Assembly (NCBI GenBank): GCA_016806645.1
Contig: JACSYO010000570.1
Coordinates: 5,082,501 to 5,146,500 of the forward strand
DNA length: 64,000 nt
Direction: 5' to 3'
Source of the DNA: Ophiodon elongatus
Lineage: Eukaryota > Chordata > Actinopteri > Perciformes > Hexagrammidae
The notes below the pieces were generated by a model. It searched no databases. It saw nothing but the letters and a program-made list of their open reading frames with translations, and was not told the origin of the DNA. Shown here one piece after another: positions 39,081 to 49,203 of the stretch (position 1 is the first letter of the stretch; every line of letters starts with the position of its first letter). A program made the position numbers and the translations under genes.

Positions 39081-39732
39081 TGCAGAAGAGGAGAGAGGAG
39101 AGTCTGTTGTTTTTCTCTGAAGTTCGGAGACCCACGTCTCTGTCTCAATAACTCCGAGAAGAGTAGCTTGAGGCGCTTCTCCGTGGCAACGTGCCGAGGA
39201 TGCTAAACACCCCCCTGATGCTACAGCACCAAAAGCCCCTTCAACACGGAGCGAGTGCATCCTGAAGTGACTTCACGAGCAGGCAGACGTGACCTTTTTG
39301 CCACGTAATGGCCGCGGAGTCCCCAGTGCTGTCACTTGTCTTTAACAAGCTTTTTAGAGGGAGGATAATTAATTTGTTCATTTTTTTTTTTCTCAGTATG
39401 GCGGACGGAGGTAGCATCATGACTGAGAGAAGGGGTGTGGATGGAGCATATTTTGACTGTTTTTATGTGTGTATTTGTGCAACTGAGCCACAGATCTCAA
39501 GGGTCAGACTTTAAACACGCCGTCACATTTCCACCAGGCTAGTCCCTGTCACTTTAAGCTCTCAGGACCTCAGAAACACAGCTGTGCAGGACTCAACAGC
39601 GTATTGTTCTTTGTGGCTCCTTAAATAAAGCTTAATTTTGAACAGTTTAAAGTTGTCACATTACTCGTTACCAATCTAAAGGATGTTTCCTCTTTTCCCT
39701 TTCCCCAACTCGCTCATCGTGGACATCTCCAG

Positions 39733-39910
39733 GTGGTGATAAACTGTGCCATTCCCAAGGGGCTGAAGTACAACCAGGCCACGCAGACCTTCCACCAGTG
39801 GCGCGACGCCCGGCAGGTCTACGGCCTCAACTTCGGCAGCAAGGAGGACGCCAACGTATTTGCCAGTGCCATGATGCACGCCCTGGAGGTGCTCAACTCG
39901 CAGGACACAG
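39733..39910 (+). CDS. ENAH: ENAH (Mena) exon 3: C-terminal half of EVH1 domain
   Basis: This exon encodes residues 58-116 plus the first base of codon 117. It runs from an acceptor CATCTCCAG to ACACAG before GTAGGG. It starts in phase 0, in agreement with the previous exon ending on a whole codon (Gln57), and ends with one extra base. The peptide begins VVINCAIPKGLKYNQATQTF and includes Phe77, the third aromatic residue of the EVH1 ligand groove, followed by the family signature HQWRDARQVYGLNFGSKEDA. The C-terminal helix reads MMHALEVLNSQDT. VINCAIPKG and SKEDANVFASAMMHALEVL are Mena-like; EVL has a different sequence at these points. With the previous exon it makes a complete EVH1 domain with no frame break, so the locus looks like a functional gene and not a processed copy. 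Intron 2 is 3,584 bp. Confidence 0.96.
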
Positions 39911-40179
39911 GTAGGGCTGCTTTGTTCGGGGTGGACGTGAGGGTCTACGCATTTACTTCTGGAGAACCCTTTTCTTTGAAGGAAAGTTTTTTTTTTTTTC
40001 AAGGGTTCCTTGTAAAACCAATGGTTCTATCCAGAACCTTCTTCATCTAAAGAACCCTTTTTGGAAGAAATATTTCTTTAAACATTGTTGAAAGCATAGA
40101 TGTTAAAGGATCCTCCCAGCTCACCCCCCCCCAAGACTGTTGTAGGTTGTGCTGCACCACATCGCTCCTTGACTTTAGG

Positions 40180-40440
40180 AGCGTCATAAGGAACCCTGGG
40201 CAGGTTCTTGATGAAACACTTGAAATAGGAAGGAGTTCTCGGGCAAACTTCCTGGGTGGGTTCTAGATTGAACACTTGGAATAGGAAAGGGTTCTCGGTA
40301 GAACCCCTGGGTGGGTTCTAGATGAAATAATTGGATTGAACCGGGTTCTCGTTGAATCCCCTGGTTTGGCTCTAGATGGAACCCTTGGAGTAGGACGGGG
40401 TTCTCGGTCAAAACACCCAGAGTGAGTTCTTGTTATCACC
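40180..40440. repeat. 55-bp minisatellite in intron 3
   Basis: GGGTTCTCG recurs at about 40234, 40290, 40344 and 40399, giving a 54-56-bp period, with GGGTGGGTTCTAGAT and AACCCTTGGA blocks between. Related GAACCCTTT and AGGGTTCT motifs in both orientations extend from 39960 to about 40690, so the array sits in a wider region of related short inverted motifs. Confidence 0.8.
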
Positions 40441-41069
40441 CTTAGAAGGTGGAAAGGTTCCGGATAGAACCTCCAGAGGGGGTTCGGGATAGAAGCATTA
40501 CACCATAAAAGGTTTGTCTGTAGAAATTCTCATAGGTGGTTCTGCGTGAAACATTCCACAGATGGTTCTAGCGAATTAACTTTTGTTATACCTTTTTAGG
40601 TAGAAGGCTCTGTTCACTGTCTTGGTTCCTCTTTTCAGGAACCAAAAAGGGTTCTCCCATGGGGGACAAGCCAAAGAACCCTACTTGGTTCAAGTGAGCA
40701 CCTTCATTTCTACAAGGGTAGAAAGTAGAGAGGCAGAGAGATCCAGGTACCACATGCTGCACAGATTCCTGGTTTTTAATCAAATCAAGGCCTTTTTAGA
40801 TTTTCTGCTTGACAAAAATATTCAGTATATGAGGATATAACTATCCTATCCTAAAATAGCATGATGATCTTGTGAGAATAAAAGCTGAGACTACAACAGA
40901 GCATTGTTACCCAGAGTGGTTGCGCTCTGATTTAGAGTCCCAAAGGAAGACTAATCTTTGGCTACCATGATCGAGGCAGGACTTCATCTATAATCCAACA
41001 AAGACGAGATTTTATGTGGAGCCGCCTTGTATTTATGTGATCTGAGCATGACCGGCCATACCCAGACCC

Positions 41070-41375
41070 TCTCCTCTCCTCTTTGTTCTTCTCCTCTCCC
41101 ATCTTCCGCTGTTACCTCTCTTCTTTTCTCTCCTCTCTTTCTGTTTCCTCTCTTCTTTTCTCTTCTCCTCTCTTCCTCTGTTTCCTCTCTACTTTTCTCT
41201 TCGACTTTCTTCTCTCCTTTTCTGCTTTCTCTCCTCTCCCGTCATTTATTGTCTCTCCTCTGTTTCCTCTCTTCATTTCTGTTGTCCTCTCCTCTTCGGT
41301 TTCCTCACCTCTCTTATCTAACCTTTTCCTCTCCTATTTCCTCTCCTTTGTGTATCATTCCCTATTCTCTCCCTA
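41070..41375. repeat. polypyrimidine tract
   Basis: About 300 bp of C and T with recurring TCCTCTC and TTCTCTTC blocks. The Ser/Leu/Phe frames across it are low complexity and not genes. Confidence 0.9.
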
Positions 41376-43097
41376 AGCCCTTAACCCCCAGCCCCCCACC
41401 CCCCACCCCACCCCCCCAATTAACCTGATAGTGATGCGCCTCATTATGCTAATGGTCATTGAGTATGTGGTATGTTTGTGTGTGTGAGGAGATGCCGGAG
41501 TATCAGAGAGAGAGAGAGAGTGGAGTGACACGGAAGACATTCAAAAGTTTACCACATGAGAGCAAAATCTATCTAGCCCTCTGGAATTTCTTTGTATAGT
41601 TTTGCTCACGATACATTTGTCATTAAAACTAACTGTTCATACAGTAATGGGTTCTCTTCTTTCTCCCCATCAAGTTTAGTTATTTTTTTAATAAGAAAAA
41701 AAAAAGAAAAATCACACTTCTGATGCTAAAACCTTTTAATGGCTGCTCTGGGTCCTATGGAGTGTGACCTGAATGTGCAGGGGAAGCTCCACATCCCCAT
41801 ACTATAGTATGTGTTAGTCGGAGAAGAAGAGTCCAGCTCAGCCTCAGGCGCTTTCCTCCACTCTCCCACCCTCCCCCCTCCCCCTTCCCCTCCCCCCCAC
41901 ACCCTTACCGAAGCCAGAGAAGGGCGACAGGTTTCCCCTTTTCACCCCGCTGTATTTCGCTACGACAGCTGTGCTGCGCGGCGCCAGCGTCCTTACCCGA
42001 TCACATTAGCATATTAACATGCCCCACGTCAGGAATGTTGAGGAAAGGAAAAAGTCGGAGGCTGCCACATGTTTGACCTGTTGTTTTTTTTTTAGGTTCT
42101 CCCACTTGAACGCATGAAAAAGTATTTGATCTACGACGTATGAGTAAAAAAATAAAATAGCTGTAGGAGCTTTTGCTTCAGAGTAGCAGTTATTATTAGA
42201 GACCTGATCCAGGCAGCTGTTCACACTCCACAGGACCAGTTCAATAATCGATGGGGGCATAAATCGTGGGGCACCAGTCCGCAGACAGAGAGGACAGTTA
42301 AGAAGACAGACTGCTCAGTAATGGCAGACAGTCTTTAAAGCCAGCTTTTTCCCATGGAGCAGTGTTTCTGCAGCCCCTTTAACGTTTATAGCATCTTCGC
42401 CTTTTATAGGGCTGATTTACATTGAGCTGGTGTCCAGTTCTTTTATCCCGAGGGCACAAAAGCGGAGAAGAAAGGAGTGCGGCGATGAGCAGAGATATCT
42501 AAATAATATCTTTTTTCTTGTCCTGTTCGACAGAAAGTGCAGCGCGAGTGATCAGAAACGACACCTTTATGGTGGCGTGGTGTTTCGCTGAGAGCACCGT
42601 TCTTTCCTCCTCCATCTAAAGAGTATCTCTTCAACTGCAGTTTTTTTTTTTTTTTTACTGTGGTAGTTAACAAACCTTTTTTTAAACCACAGCTTTTTCT
42701 TTTTTGGGATTTTTTTTATAATGTCAAAATGTCGTTAACGGTCGAGTCCATCTGCATTTCAGACTATTCAGTTGTCGGCAAAAAATAAATAAAACCAGTG
42801 ATGTAGGTGAGCCACGGTAGCTAATCAATATGGTTATGAACGATGGCGCTCGCTGAGTCAGCGTTAGCTGTGCTAAGTTTGCCATAAACTGAAAGAGTTA
42901 GTTTGGTCTTCTTGAAATGGGGTTGTGTGTATAAGATTTATTATATAATTTATTTTAACCACCCGGGATAAAAGCCCACCTAAAAATGTCAACATCAGTT
43001 CACTATTATTATAATTATTATTATTTTTAGAATATTTTCACCGCTTTACCTCGCCATCAGACAACCCTTTCCAACAAGGAACTTAAGCAGTTATATC

Positions 43098-43122
43098 GCT
43101 CTCTTCAAAGCCACAAGACTCC
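43098..43122. repeat. 25-bp block shared with 24889-24913
   Basis: TTCAAAGCCACAAGACTCC occurs here, within a GC-rich stretch (43090-43320) that may be a larger copy of the same repeat. Confidence 0.45.
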
Positions 43123-43343
43123 TTTTACAAAAACAGTCATTTTACCTCACAGAACACAGTTGCCGGTCCACCACTGCGTCGACCGGTCGGTGAGTTTGTG
43201 TTTGCCTTTCGGATCCAAAACAAACGCGGCGTCCACAGCAGGACCTCACTCAGCTTCCGTGCCGGTACTCCCGTCCGCGTCTCCAGACCGGGACCGCTAT
43301 CTAAGTTACTGTAGGATATACACTGACTATGGATAAGGATAAA

Positions 43344-44560
43344 TACAGCGGGTAAAATAAGTATCACAGCATATAACACGTCACCATTTTTCTTTCTAAA
43401 GGTGCTATTGACATGAAAGTTTCACCAGATGTTGGTAACAAGCCATGTAATCCACACATACAAAGAAAACAAAGCAAATAAGTTCAGTTATGTGTAATAG
43501 AATGGAATGACACAGGGGAAAAAAGTATTATATTATATAAATGTATTTAATACTTCGTACAAAAGCCTGAAAACAGCCCCACACCATGATGTTCCCACCT
43601 CCAAACTTCACTGTTGGTCTGGTGTTTTTGGGGTGATGAAGCTATTTGACCTCCTATCATGGTGTGTATTATGGCATCCGAAGAGTTCAATTTTGGTCTC
43701 ATCTGACCAGACTATATTCTTCCAGTATTTCACAGGCTTGTCTAAATGTTGTGCAGCAAACTTTAAATGAGCTTCAACGTGCTTTTTCTTCGGTAATGGA
43801 CTCCTGCCTGGTGAGCGTGCACACAGGCCACGGCGGTTACTGTGCATTACTTATTGTTTTCCTTGAAACTATTGTACCTGCTAATTCCAGGTCTTTATGG
43901 AGCTCTCCACAAGCGGTCCTTGGCTCTTGGACGACTCTTCTGACAATTATTTTCATATAATTGTCATAAATCTGGCGAGGAGCACCTGGTCGTGGCCGGT
44001 TTATGGTGAAATGATGTTCTTTCCACTTTCGGATTATGACCCCAACAGTGCTCACTGGAACATTCACAAGTTAAGAATTCCTTCTGTAACCAATGCCATC
44101 AGTATGTTTTGCAACAATAAGGTTGCGAAGGTCTTGAGCGAGCTCTTTGCTTTGCTTTTACCCATCATGAGATGTTTCTTGTGTGACACCTTGGTAATGA
44201 GACATCTTTTTATTAATTAGGCCATCAGTTGGGACTGAACCAGCTGATATTAATTTGCACTGACAAGGGGCAGGATTTCTTTCTAATTACCGACAGATTT
44301 CAGCTGGTGTCTTGGCTTTCCATGCCTTTTTGCACCTCCCTTTCTTCATATGTTCAATACTTTTTCCCTGTGTCATTGCTTTTTATTACACATAACTTAA
44401 TTTCTGCACTTATTTGTTAAGTATATACCATATTTGTATGTATGGATTCCTTGGGTTGTTACCAACATCTGGTGAAAATGTCATGTCAATAGCACCTTTA
44501 GAAATATATTTACTGGAAGAAATGGGGACGTGTTCAATACTTATTTTACCCGCTGTGTAT
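43344..44560 (-). mobile_element. Tc1-like transposon, internally deleted
   Basis: Both ends carry inverted copies of ACAGCGGGTAAAATAAGTAT followed by a partly conserved inner region (GGTGCTATTGACATGAAAGT on the left and its complement on the right), giving long terminal inverted repeats of Tc1 type. The outer borders are TA-rich: the left reads TACAGCGGG and the right CCCGCTGTGTATAT. About 1.2 kb is shorter than a complete Tc1 element, and the transposase inside is broken and lacks its C-terminal third. It lies in intron 3 of ENAH, antisense to the gene. Confidence 0.85.
43568..44070 (-). pseudogene. Tc1-like transposase remnant
   Basis: Minus-strand pieces read VPVSTVGVIIRKWKEHHFTI (second helix-turn-helix and GRPR-like hinge, here NRPRPGAPRQI), then KKHVEAHLKFAAQHLDKPVK and YWKNIVWSDETKIELFG. 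The Asp of WSDET is the first catalytic residue of the DDE triad. A one-base shift separates the two pieces at SNA/HSNRRG near 43845, another shift lies near 43620, and the frame ends just after VWGCF at about 43568 where the family continues for another hundred residues. The second Asp and the Glu of the triad are therefore missing. A stop lies upstream of the helix-turn-helix part. It is not functional. Confidence 0.85.
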
Positions 44561-44592
44561 ATATATATATATATATATTTATATATCTAAAT
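44557..44592. repeat. TA microsatellite at the Tc1 border
   Basis: It directly adjoins the right inverted repeat of the Tc1-like element, whose target is TA. Confidence 0.85.
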
Positions 44593-44721
44593 ATATATTT
44601 ATGTAGCAACATCATCATAGGAAAAATATTTTTAGAAGGGAAAAAACATGAGAACGTCGACCTAAATGCAAATGTTCGGATTTGAATGCAAAAATAACAC
44701 CACTGGGGGAGGCTACATAAT

Positions 44722-44800
<79 letters not shown>
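44722..44800. repeat. TG microsatellite
   Basis: Nearly 80 bp with one GCGCGCG interruption. Confidence 0.95.
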
Positions 44801-44802
<2 letters not shown>

Positions 44803-44995
44803 TCATCTGAGGCATGAAGCAATGTGTGAGTGAGCTATTGAACAAAGCACAAAATAGTTTCCGTCTTAGCGAAGCAAGTGGATGTGGCGACTATCGAGAT
44901 GTGGAAAGTGTGTATACTCGTGTGTGTATGTGTGTGTGTGTGTACGCACTCCTAGAATCATGACACACACTCCCAGCTTTGAAGACTTTGTGTCT

Positions 44996-45046
44996 GTATA
45001 CAGTATACAGTATACAGTATACACACACACACACACACACACACAC
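44996..45046. repeat. (CAGTATA)n then CA microsatellite
   Basis: Three CAGTATA units followed by about 13 CA units. Confidence 0.9.
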
Positions 45047-45209
45047 CGGTTTCATCAGCTGGGCTGACATCAATGAAACCAGCTGCGTCTTCACTCCGTC
45101 GCTGTGTTGTTGAGTCAGGGAGGAAAAGTCTCTCCCCCTCTGACTCTGGGTTAAAAGTGACATCATTTCCAAACACCGAGCCCCCCCACACAGCCGAATT
45201 CGGATCCAG

Positions 45210-45217
<8 letters not shown>

Positions 45218-45255
<38 letters not shown>

Positions 45256-45266
45256 ATACACACACA
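45218..45266. repeat. CA microsatellite
   Basis: It is followed at once by GTGTGTATGTGTATGTGTG, so the two form a hairpin-capable inverted pair. Confidence 0.9.
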
Positions 45267-46864
45267 GTGTGTATGTGTATGTGTGTTTCTCTTTTCTCCT
45301 AAAAAGGCTAAAGTAGAGCGGGGGTGGGAGGCCCAGGATCAGAGGGAGGGACGGGTCACAGGCCGCCGGGGCGTCTGTCTTTGTTGTGGTCTGGCCCATA
45401 AATCCTCTCCTGGCAGGTCCGGTCAGGACGGGGTTGAGGTGGGAGGGGGGGGGGGGGACAGAAACTGATAGATGGATAGATTTGTGTATAAATGTGAAGT
45501 TCAGGATGAACAGGATTACCCCCCCCCCCTTAGTCTTTTTGAAACATAGCCCCATGAGTAAAGAAAAACACTGCTGTCCTGGTCTGACCCGAGTCGATGT
45601 CGATGCTTTGGACGTGTGTAAGTGGCAGCGGCTGCTTATAAAAACGCTTGGTGTTAAAAACAGCTTTGTGATTGCCTCATCTGTCGGTGCAACTCAACAT
45701 CCACACCCTGATGTCCGTTATTGATTGATTCATTCATTCTTTCAAACACATTGATCAATTGTTTAGTCGATACAATGTCAGATAATGTTTGGGGTCTGAT
45801 CAACAGTCAAGCGTTTCCTTAATTTACAGTCAACAAAACAGAGAAACCAACGAACCAGAGATTATTTATTTATTTATTTTGATTGCTGTACTGCATGCTA
45901 AGGTGGTGCAAGACAGAGGACTTTTTGTCTTATTGGTCTCCTCTGATGTTTTTTTTTTTATTTTTATGATTGGCTATGATTAGCTTATTGGAGCTGGAAT
46001 ATTGTTTGTTCAAAAATCAGATCATAATGAATAAAGAATTTGATTCCAACCAGTGACACGTTTAAGAAATTACATCTGAAAAGTGAACCGAATAAAGTTA
46101 GGACACGGAATTTTTCATTCTCCGTTGATTTATGGCAGCCCCCAGGGGCCAAAGCGGTAGTGTTACAGTGGCAGGGGTCTGACGGTCTGCCCCGCTCAGC
46201 CCTGGGTCTGGTTCTGCCGTGTCTGAAATAACTATAACGAAATAAACAATCATCTCACTGATGGTCTGGCTTCCTTACGTAGGTCAAGTAGAGGAATCAG
46301 TATTAGACTGGGACCGTTTCCTAACCTAAAGTTCCTCACGGTAACTTTTAAGTCGCGAATATACAAACTGTAGTGTTTTTGTCTGAAGAAAAGAAGAACG
46401 CTCTGAAGGTGTCGGTACTCTGAAAGATACCAGGATTTAAAATGGAGAGTAGAAAGCAGACTAGGAGCCAGTGGTGTGTTCTTGTGTCAGCAGCATTTTT
46501 CAGACTCGGCAGCAGCTTGTCTCCACGGAGACATGTGGAGAAAAAAAAAGTCTTCATTTATTTTCAGTCTTTATGGCCCCTGGCGACAGAGGGCCATGTG
46601 GGGGCTTCGGGGAGAGGAGGGGTTTGGAACCCGAGAGAGGTGGAGACACACACTGGGACACCACTTCATCCCCATCCCATAGAAACAGTCTCCCCCCCCC
46701 CCCTCCCACCTCAGGACCAGTTGGTTTTTGCAGGTCGGCTGGGGGGAGGGGGAGCAAGCTGTAAACATTCAAGGGTACGACACCTCCGACAGTGCACCAC
46801 ATCAGTCTGCCATGTGTTTGCGCTCATCGGATCATGACGGCGCGTGCCCCTGCCCCCGCCCCCC

Positions 46865-46867
<3 letters not shown>

Positions 46868-46905
<38 letters not shown>
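46868..46905. repeat. CA microsatellite
   Basis: About 18 units after a C-run. Confidence 0.95.
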
Positions 46906-46909
<4 letters not shown>

Positions 46910-47259
46910 CCACCTGCCCCACTTTTCGTTTTCTTGATGAGCTCATGTTCTCTGGCAGCGGACCCCCTCTCCCGGGTTGGCAAAGTGGCAGACTAAAACA
47001 CTGCAACACAGCTGGACAACAGCAGAGAGCGACTTAGACATTGGAAGAGTAAGAGAGGCAGATGCTGGGGAGAGAGAAGAAGGTAAAGAGAGAACAGGGA
47101 AGTTGTGTTCAACGGGACGGAGCGAGTGGAAAAGTCAGGGAGCGAGGAAAAGGAAAGCTCAGAGGTCACCAGCTTTGTGTATATTTTCTGACTGCTGCTG
47201 GAGGATTTGGTAAACCCAGGACCCCTTTAAGGCCCCCCGTCACCGAGGTATCCGCAGAC

Positions 47260-47335
47260 ATGCCCGCTGCAGCGAGAGTTCACCGGCTCCCCCGGGATCA
47301 GCAGAAGATCAGCCGGGCTCAAATCACCCTGCGGA
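47260..47335 (+). CDS. possible internal first exon for an EVH1-less ENAH form
   Basis: Seen: ATG (CCGCAGACATGC) opens 25 codons, MPAAARVHRLPRDQQKISRA then QITLR, and ends one base later at a strong donor (GCGGA then GTGAGT). One leftover base is the phase needed by the exon at 63712; the join would read ...QITLRS followed by PTLPRP. The frame is also open upstream to another ATG at 47062, so the coding part could be longer. The stretch is GC-rich compared with the AT-rich flanks. Inferred: an internal promoter in intron 3 making a Mena lacking EVH1 but keeping the linker, proline-rich and EVH2 parts. I do not recognise the peptide. No promoter element is identifiable by eye, and chance could explain the phase match. 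Confidence 0.28.
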
Positions 47336-48117
47336 GTGAGTAGGACAGGACCGGTCGTTTGGTTTGTGTGTGTGAATGTCGTTCGGGTAAAACGGCCCCT
47401 GAATCAATTGGTCAATGAATCAGTCACAACATTCTCTGGTTCTCGGGCATTTTTGTAAATGTGAGGATCTTCTCTCTCATTGTAAATGGAATATTTAGAG
47501 TTTTGGACTGGTTCAGGAACGAAAAAAAAATAGCGATTTTCACTTTGGAAAACTATATATATTTTTTTCATACTTTCTGACATGTTCTAAACTACACGAT
47601 TACTTGACACATTGGTCAATCTTGAAAATGATCGCAGCCCCGGTAATAACAACAACAACGTATAAAGACCGGCGTCAGTGATGCACCAATCCAATAGCGT
47701 GCCACTGCCTTTGGGATTGGGACTGACGGAGGAGGTGGACCTGAGCCTGGAGCTCTGCAGCTAGACCCCGCCCCCATCTTATTCCCTGAATGGGTTTTGG
47801 TGCATTTACTGATACCCAATCCTTTATTCTATTGGATCAGAACATGACTACTGACTTTTCGTCGTTATGTAACACTGAGACACAATTATAAACATTCTAG
47901 CCTAAAGACTGTTGGTGCATGAACATCTTTGCTGATAGCTAAAAGGTTTTGAGTTACCTCTCACCTTGAAGTATCGGCTCCGTACCCAAACAGGATTCTG
48001 ACTTCAAGGAATCGGGAGACAAAAGGTAGAACAAGTTCATCCCTACTCAGTGTCAGGCAGTTCAATTAAATACACCACATGAATGTATTCCACCGCCGCT
48101 GTCTTGTACCAGTAATG

Positions 48118-48119
<2 letters not shown>

Positions 48120-48161
<42 letters not shown>
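48120..48161. repeat. GT microsatellite
   Basis: About 21 units. Confidence 0.95.
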
Positions 48162-48162
<1 letters not shown>

Positions 48163-48928
48163 GAAACGTTTAACCATTCTGTCCCACAAAGCCTCAGACA
48201 CGCAGAAGCGAGGCCTCGATTGGCTAAGGAGCCGCCTTGTGATTTCATTGGTTGAGCTGCGCACTAGTTGTCGTGTAGCAACAGTGTAGGGGAGGGGGGT
48301 GGGGGGGGGGACTGACCACAGTTTGCATGGTCTCCTGATCTTTAAAAGTGAAGTTTAAGTTTAATTGTCTTTGTAGTTGTTAACAGTGTTGCTTTCTTTG
48401 TCGAGCCCATTAGTTGCAGTTATGAGTATACAAATGCAAAATGGCAAACGCACTGTATAAGCCAGAGTGCTTTTGGAGTTCTGGTGAATAACAAAAAAAA
48501 AGTTGTGTCAGTTCAAAACGCACATTACAAAGCACATGTGTGTCGTATAGCATGCCCTGGCTACGCAATAGCTTTTATCCGATCGTCCCAAGTAGGCCTG
48601 GTGTCATGACCGCATTGAGAATCGCAGCTGTCATCGTCCCGTTCAAAAGCCAGAAGTATGATGAAGCAGTTGATTAGTGTAAGTGGCTTTAGCCGCTACG
48701 AGCATACACACAGCTTCGTCTGGGATGTGACGCCCGTGTCTATAATAATGCATTATAAACGTACTTGTAATCCGTTATGAGCCTTTTATAGCATTATAAT
48801 TATAAGAACTCTTAAATATTCATGATGCCTTATAAGATTAATCATAACACGTGTTAAAGCATTTTGTAACGACTTCTAACCCGAACCCTATCCTACAGTA
48901 ATGCTTCTCACTCACTGACATTTGTTTT

Positions 48929-49203
48929 GCGAGGATCATAGTGTATTATGTTTCCCATAGTTCTCATATGTTAAAATCATTACACAATGTATTATAATCA
49001 CTGTTATGGTGCATTTTATTGTGATTATACACCTCTGAGTGGTCATTAAACATATGCAAAAACTAATTATTTTACGTAAAGCTAACAATGACCACTGAAG
49101 TGACTTATAATAACATTCTAATGCATTCAAACATTGATTATAATACACTATAAGATTATAATGTATTACAACTATGGGAATTATAATACACTACGATCCT
49201 TGC
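48929..49203. repeat. fold-back element with long arms
   Basis: The left arm GCGAGGATCATAGTGTATTA then TTTCCCATAG (48929-48961) is the reverse complement, with a few mismatches, of 49170-49203. Pairing continues inward (ATGTATTATAATCACTG near 48987 against the segment near 49123-49165). Related ATTATAA/TTATAAT motifs spread over 48755-49400, so this is the core of a larger decayed element whose right end may be GTGTTACC near 49400. Confidence 0.7.

Larger units (their letters stand above)
36149..39732 (+). other. ENAH: ENAH intron 2
   Basis: The intron lies between the two EVH1 exons and begins GTGAGT. It holds two long TG microsatellites (36358-36417 and 39013-39076) and one copy of the CTCF-motif-bearing repeat (37653-38150). 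Nothing else recognisable was seen; 36420-37650 and 38150-39000 show no gene. Confidence 0.9.

Noticed and set aside
40184..40411. 75-codon frame with repeating FHLEPTQG units
   Set aside because: It arises from the 55-bp minisatellite; the period is close to but not consistently a multiple of three and the frame is not maintained along the array.
41027..41428. 133-codon Ser/Leu/Phe-rich frame resembling a membrane protein
   Set aside because: It is read from a polypyrimidine tract; hydrophobicity is a composition effect.
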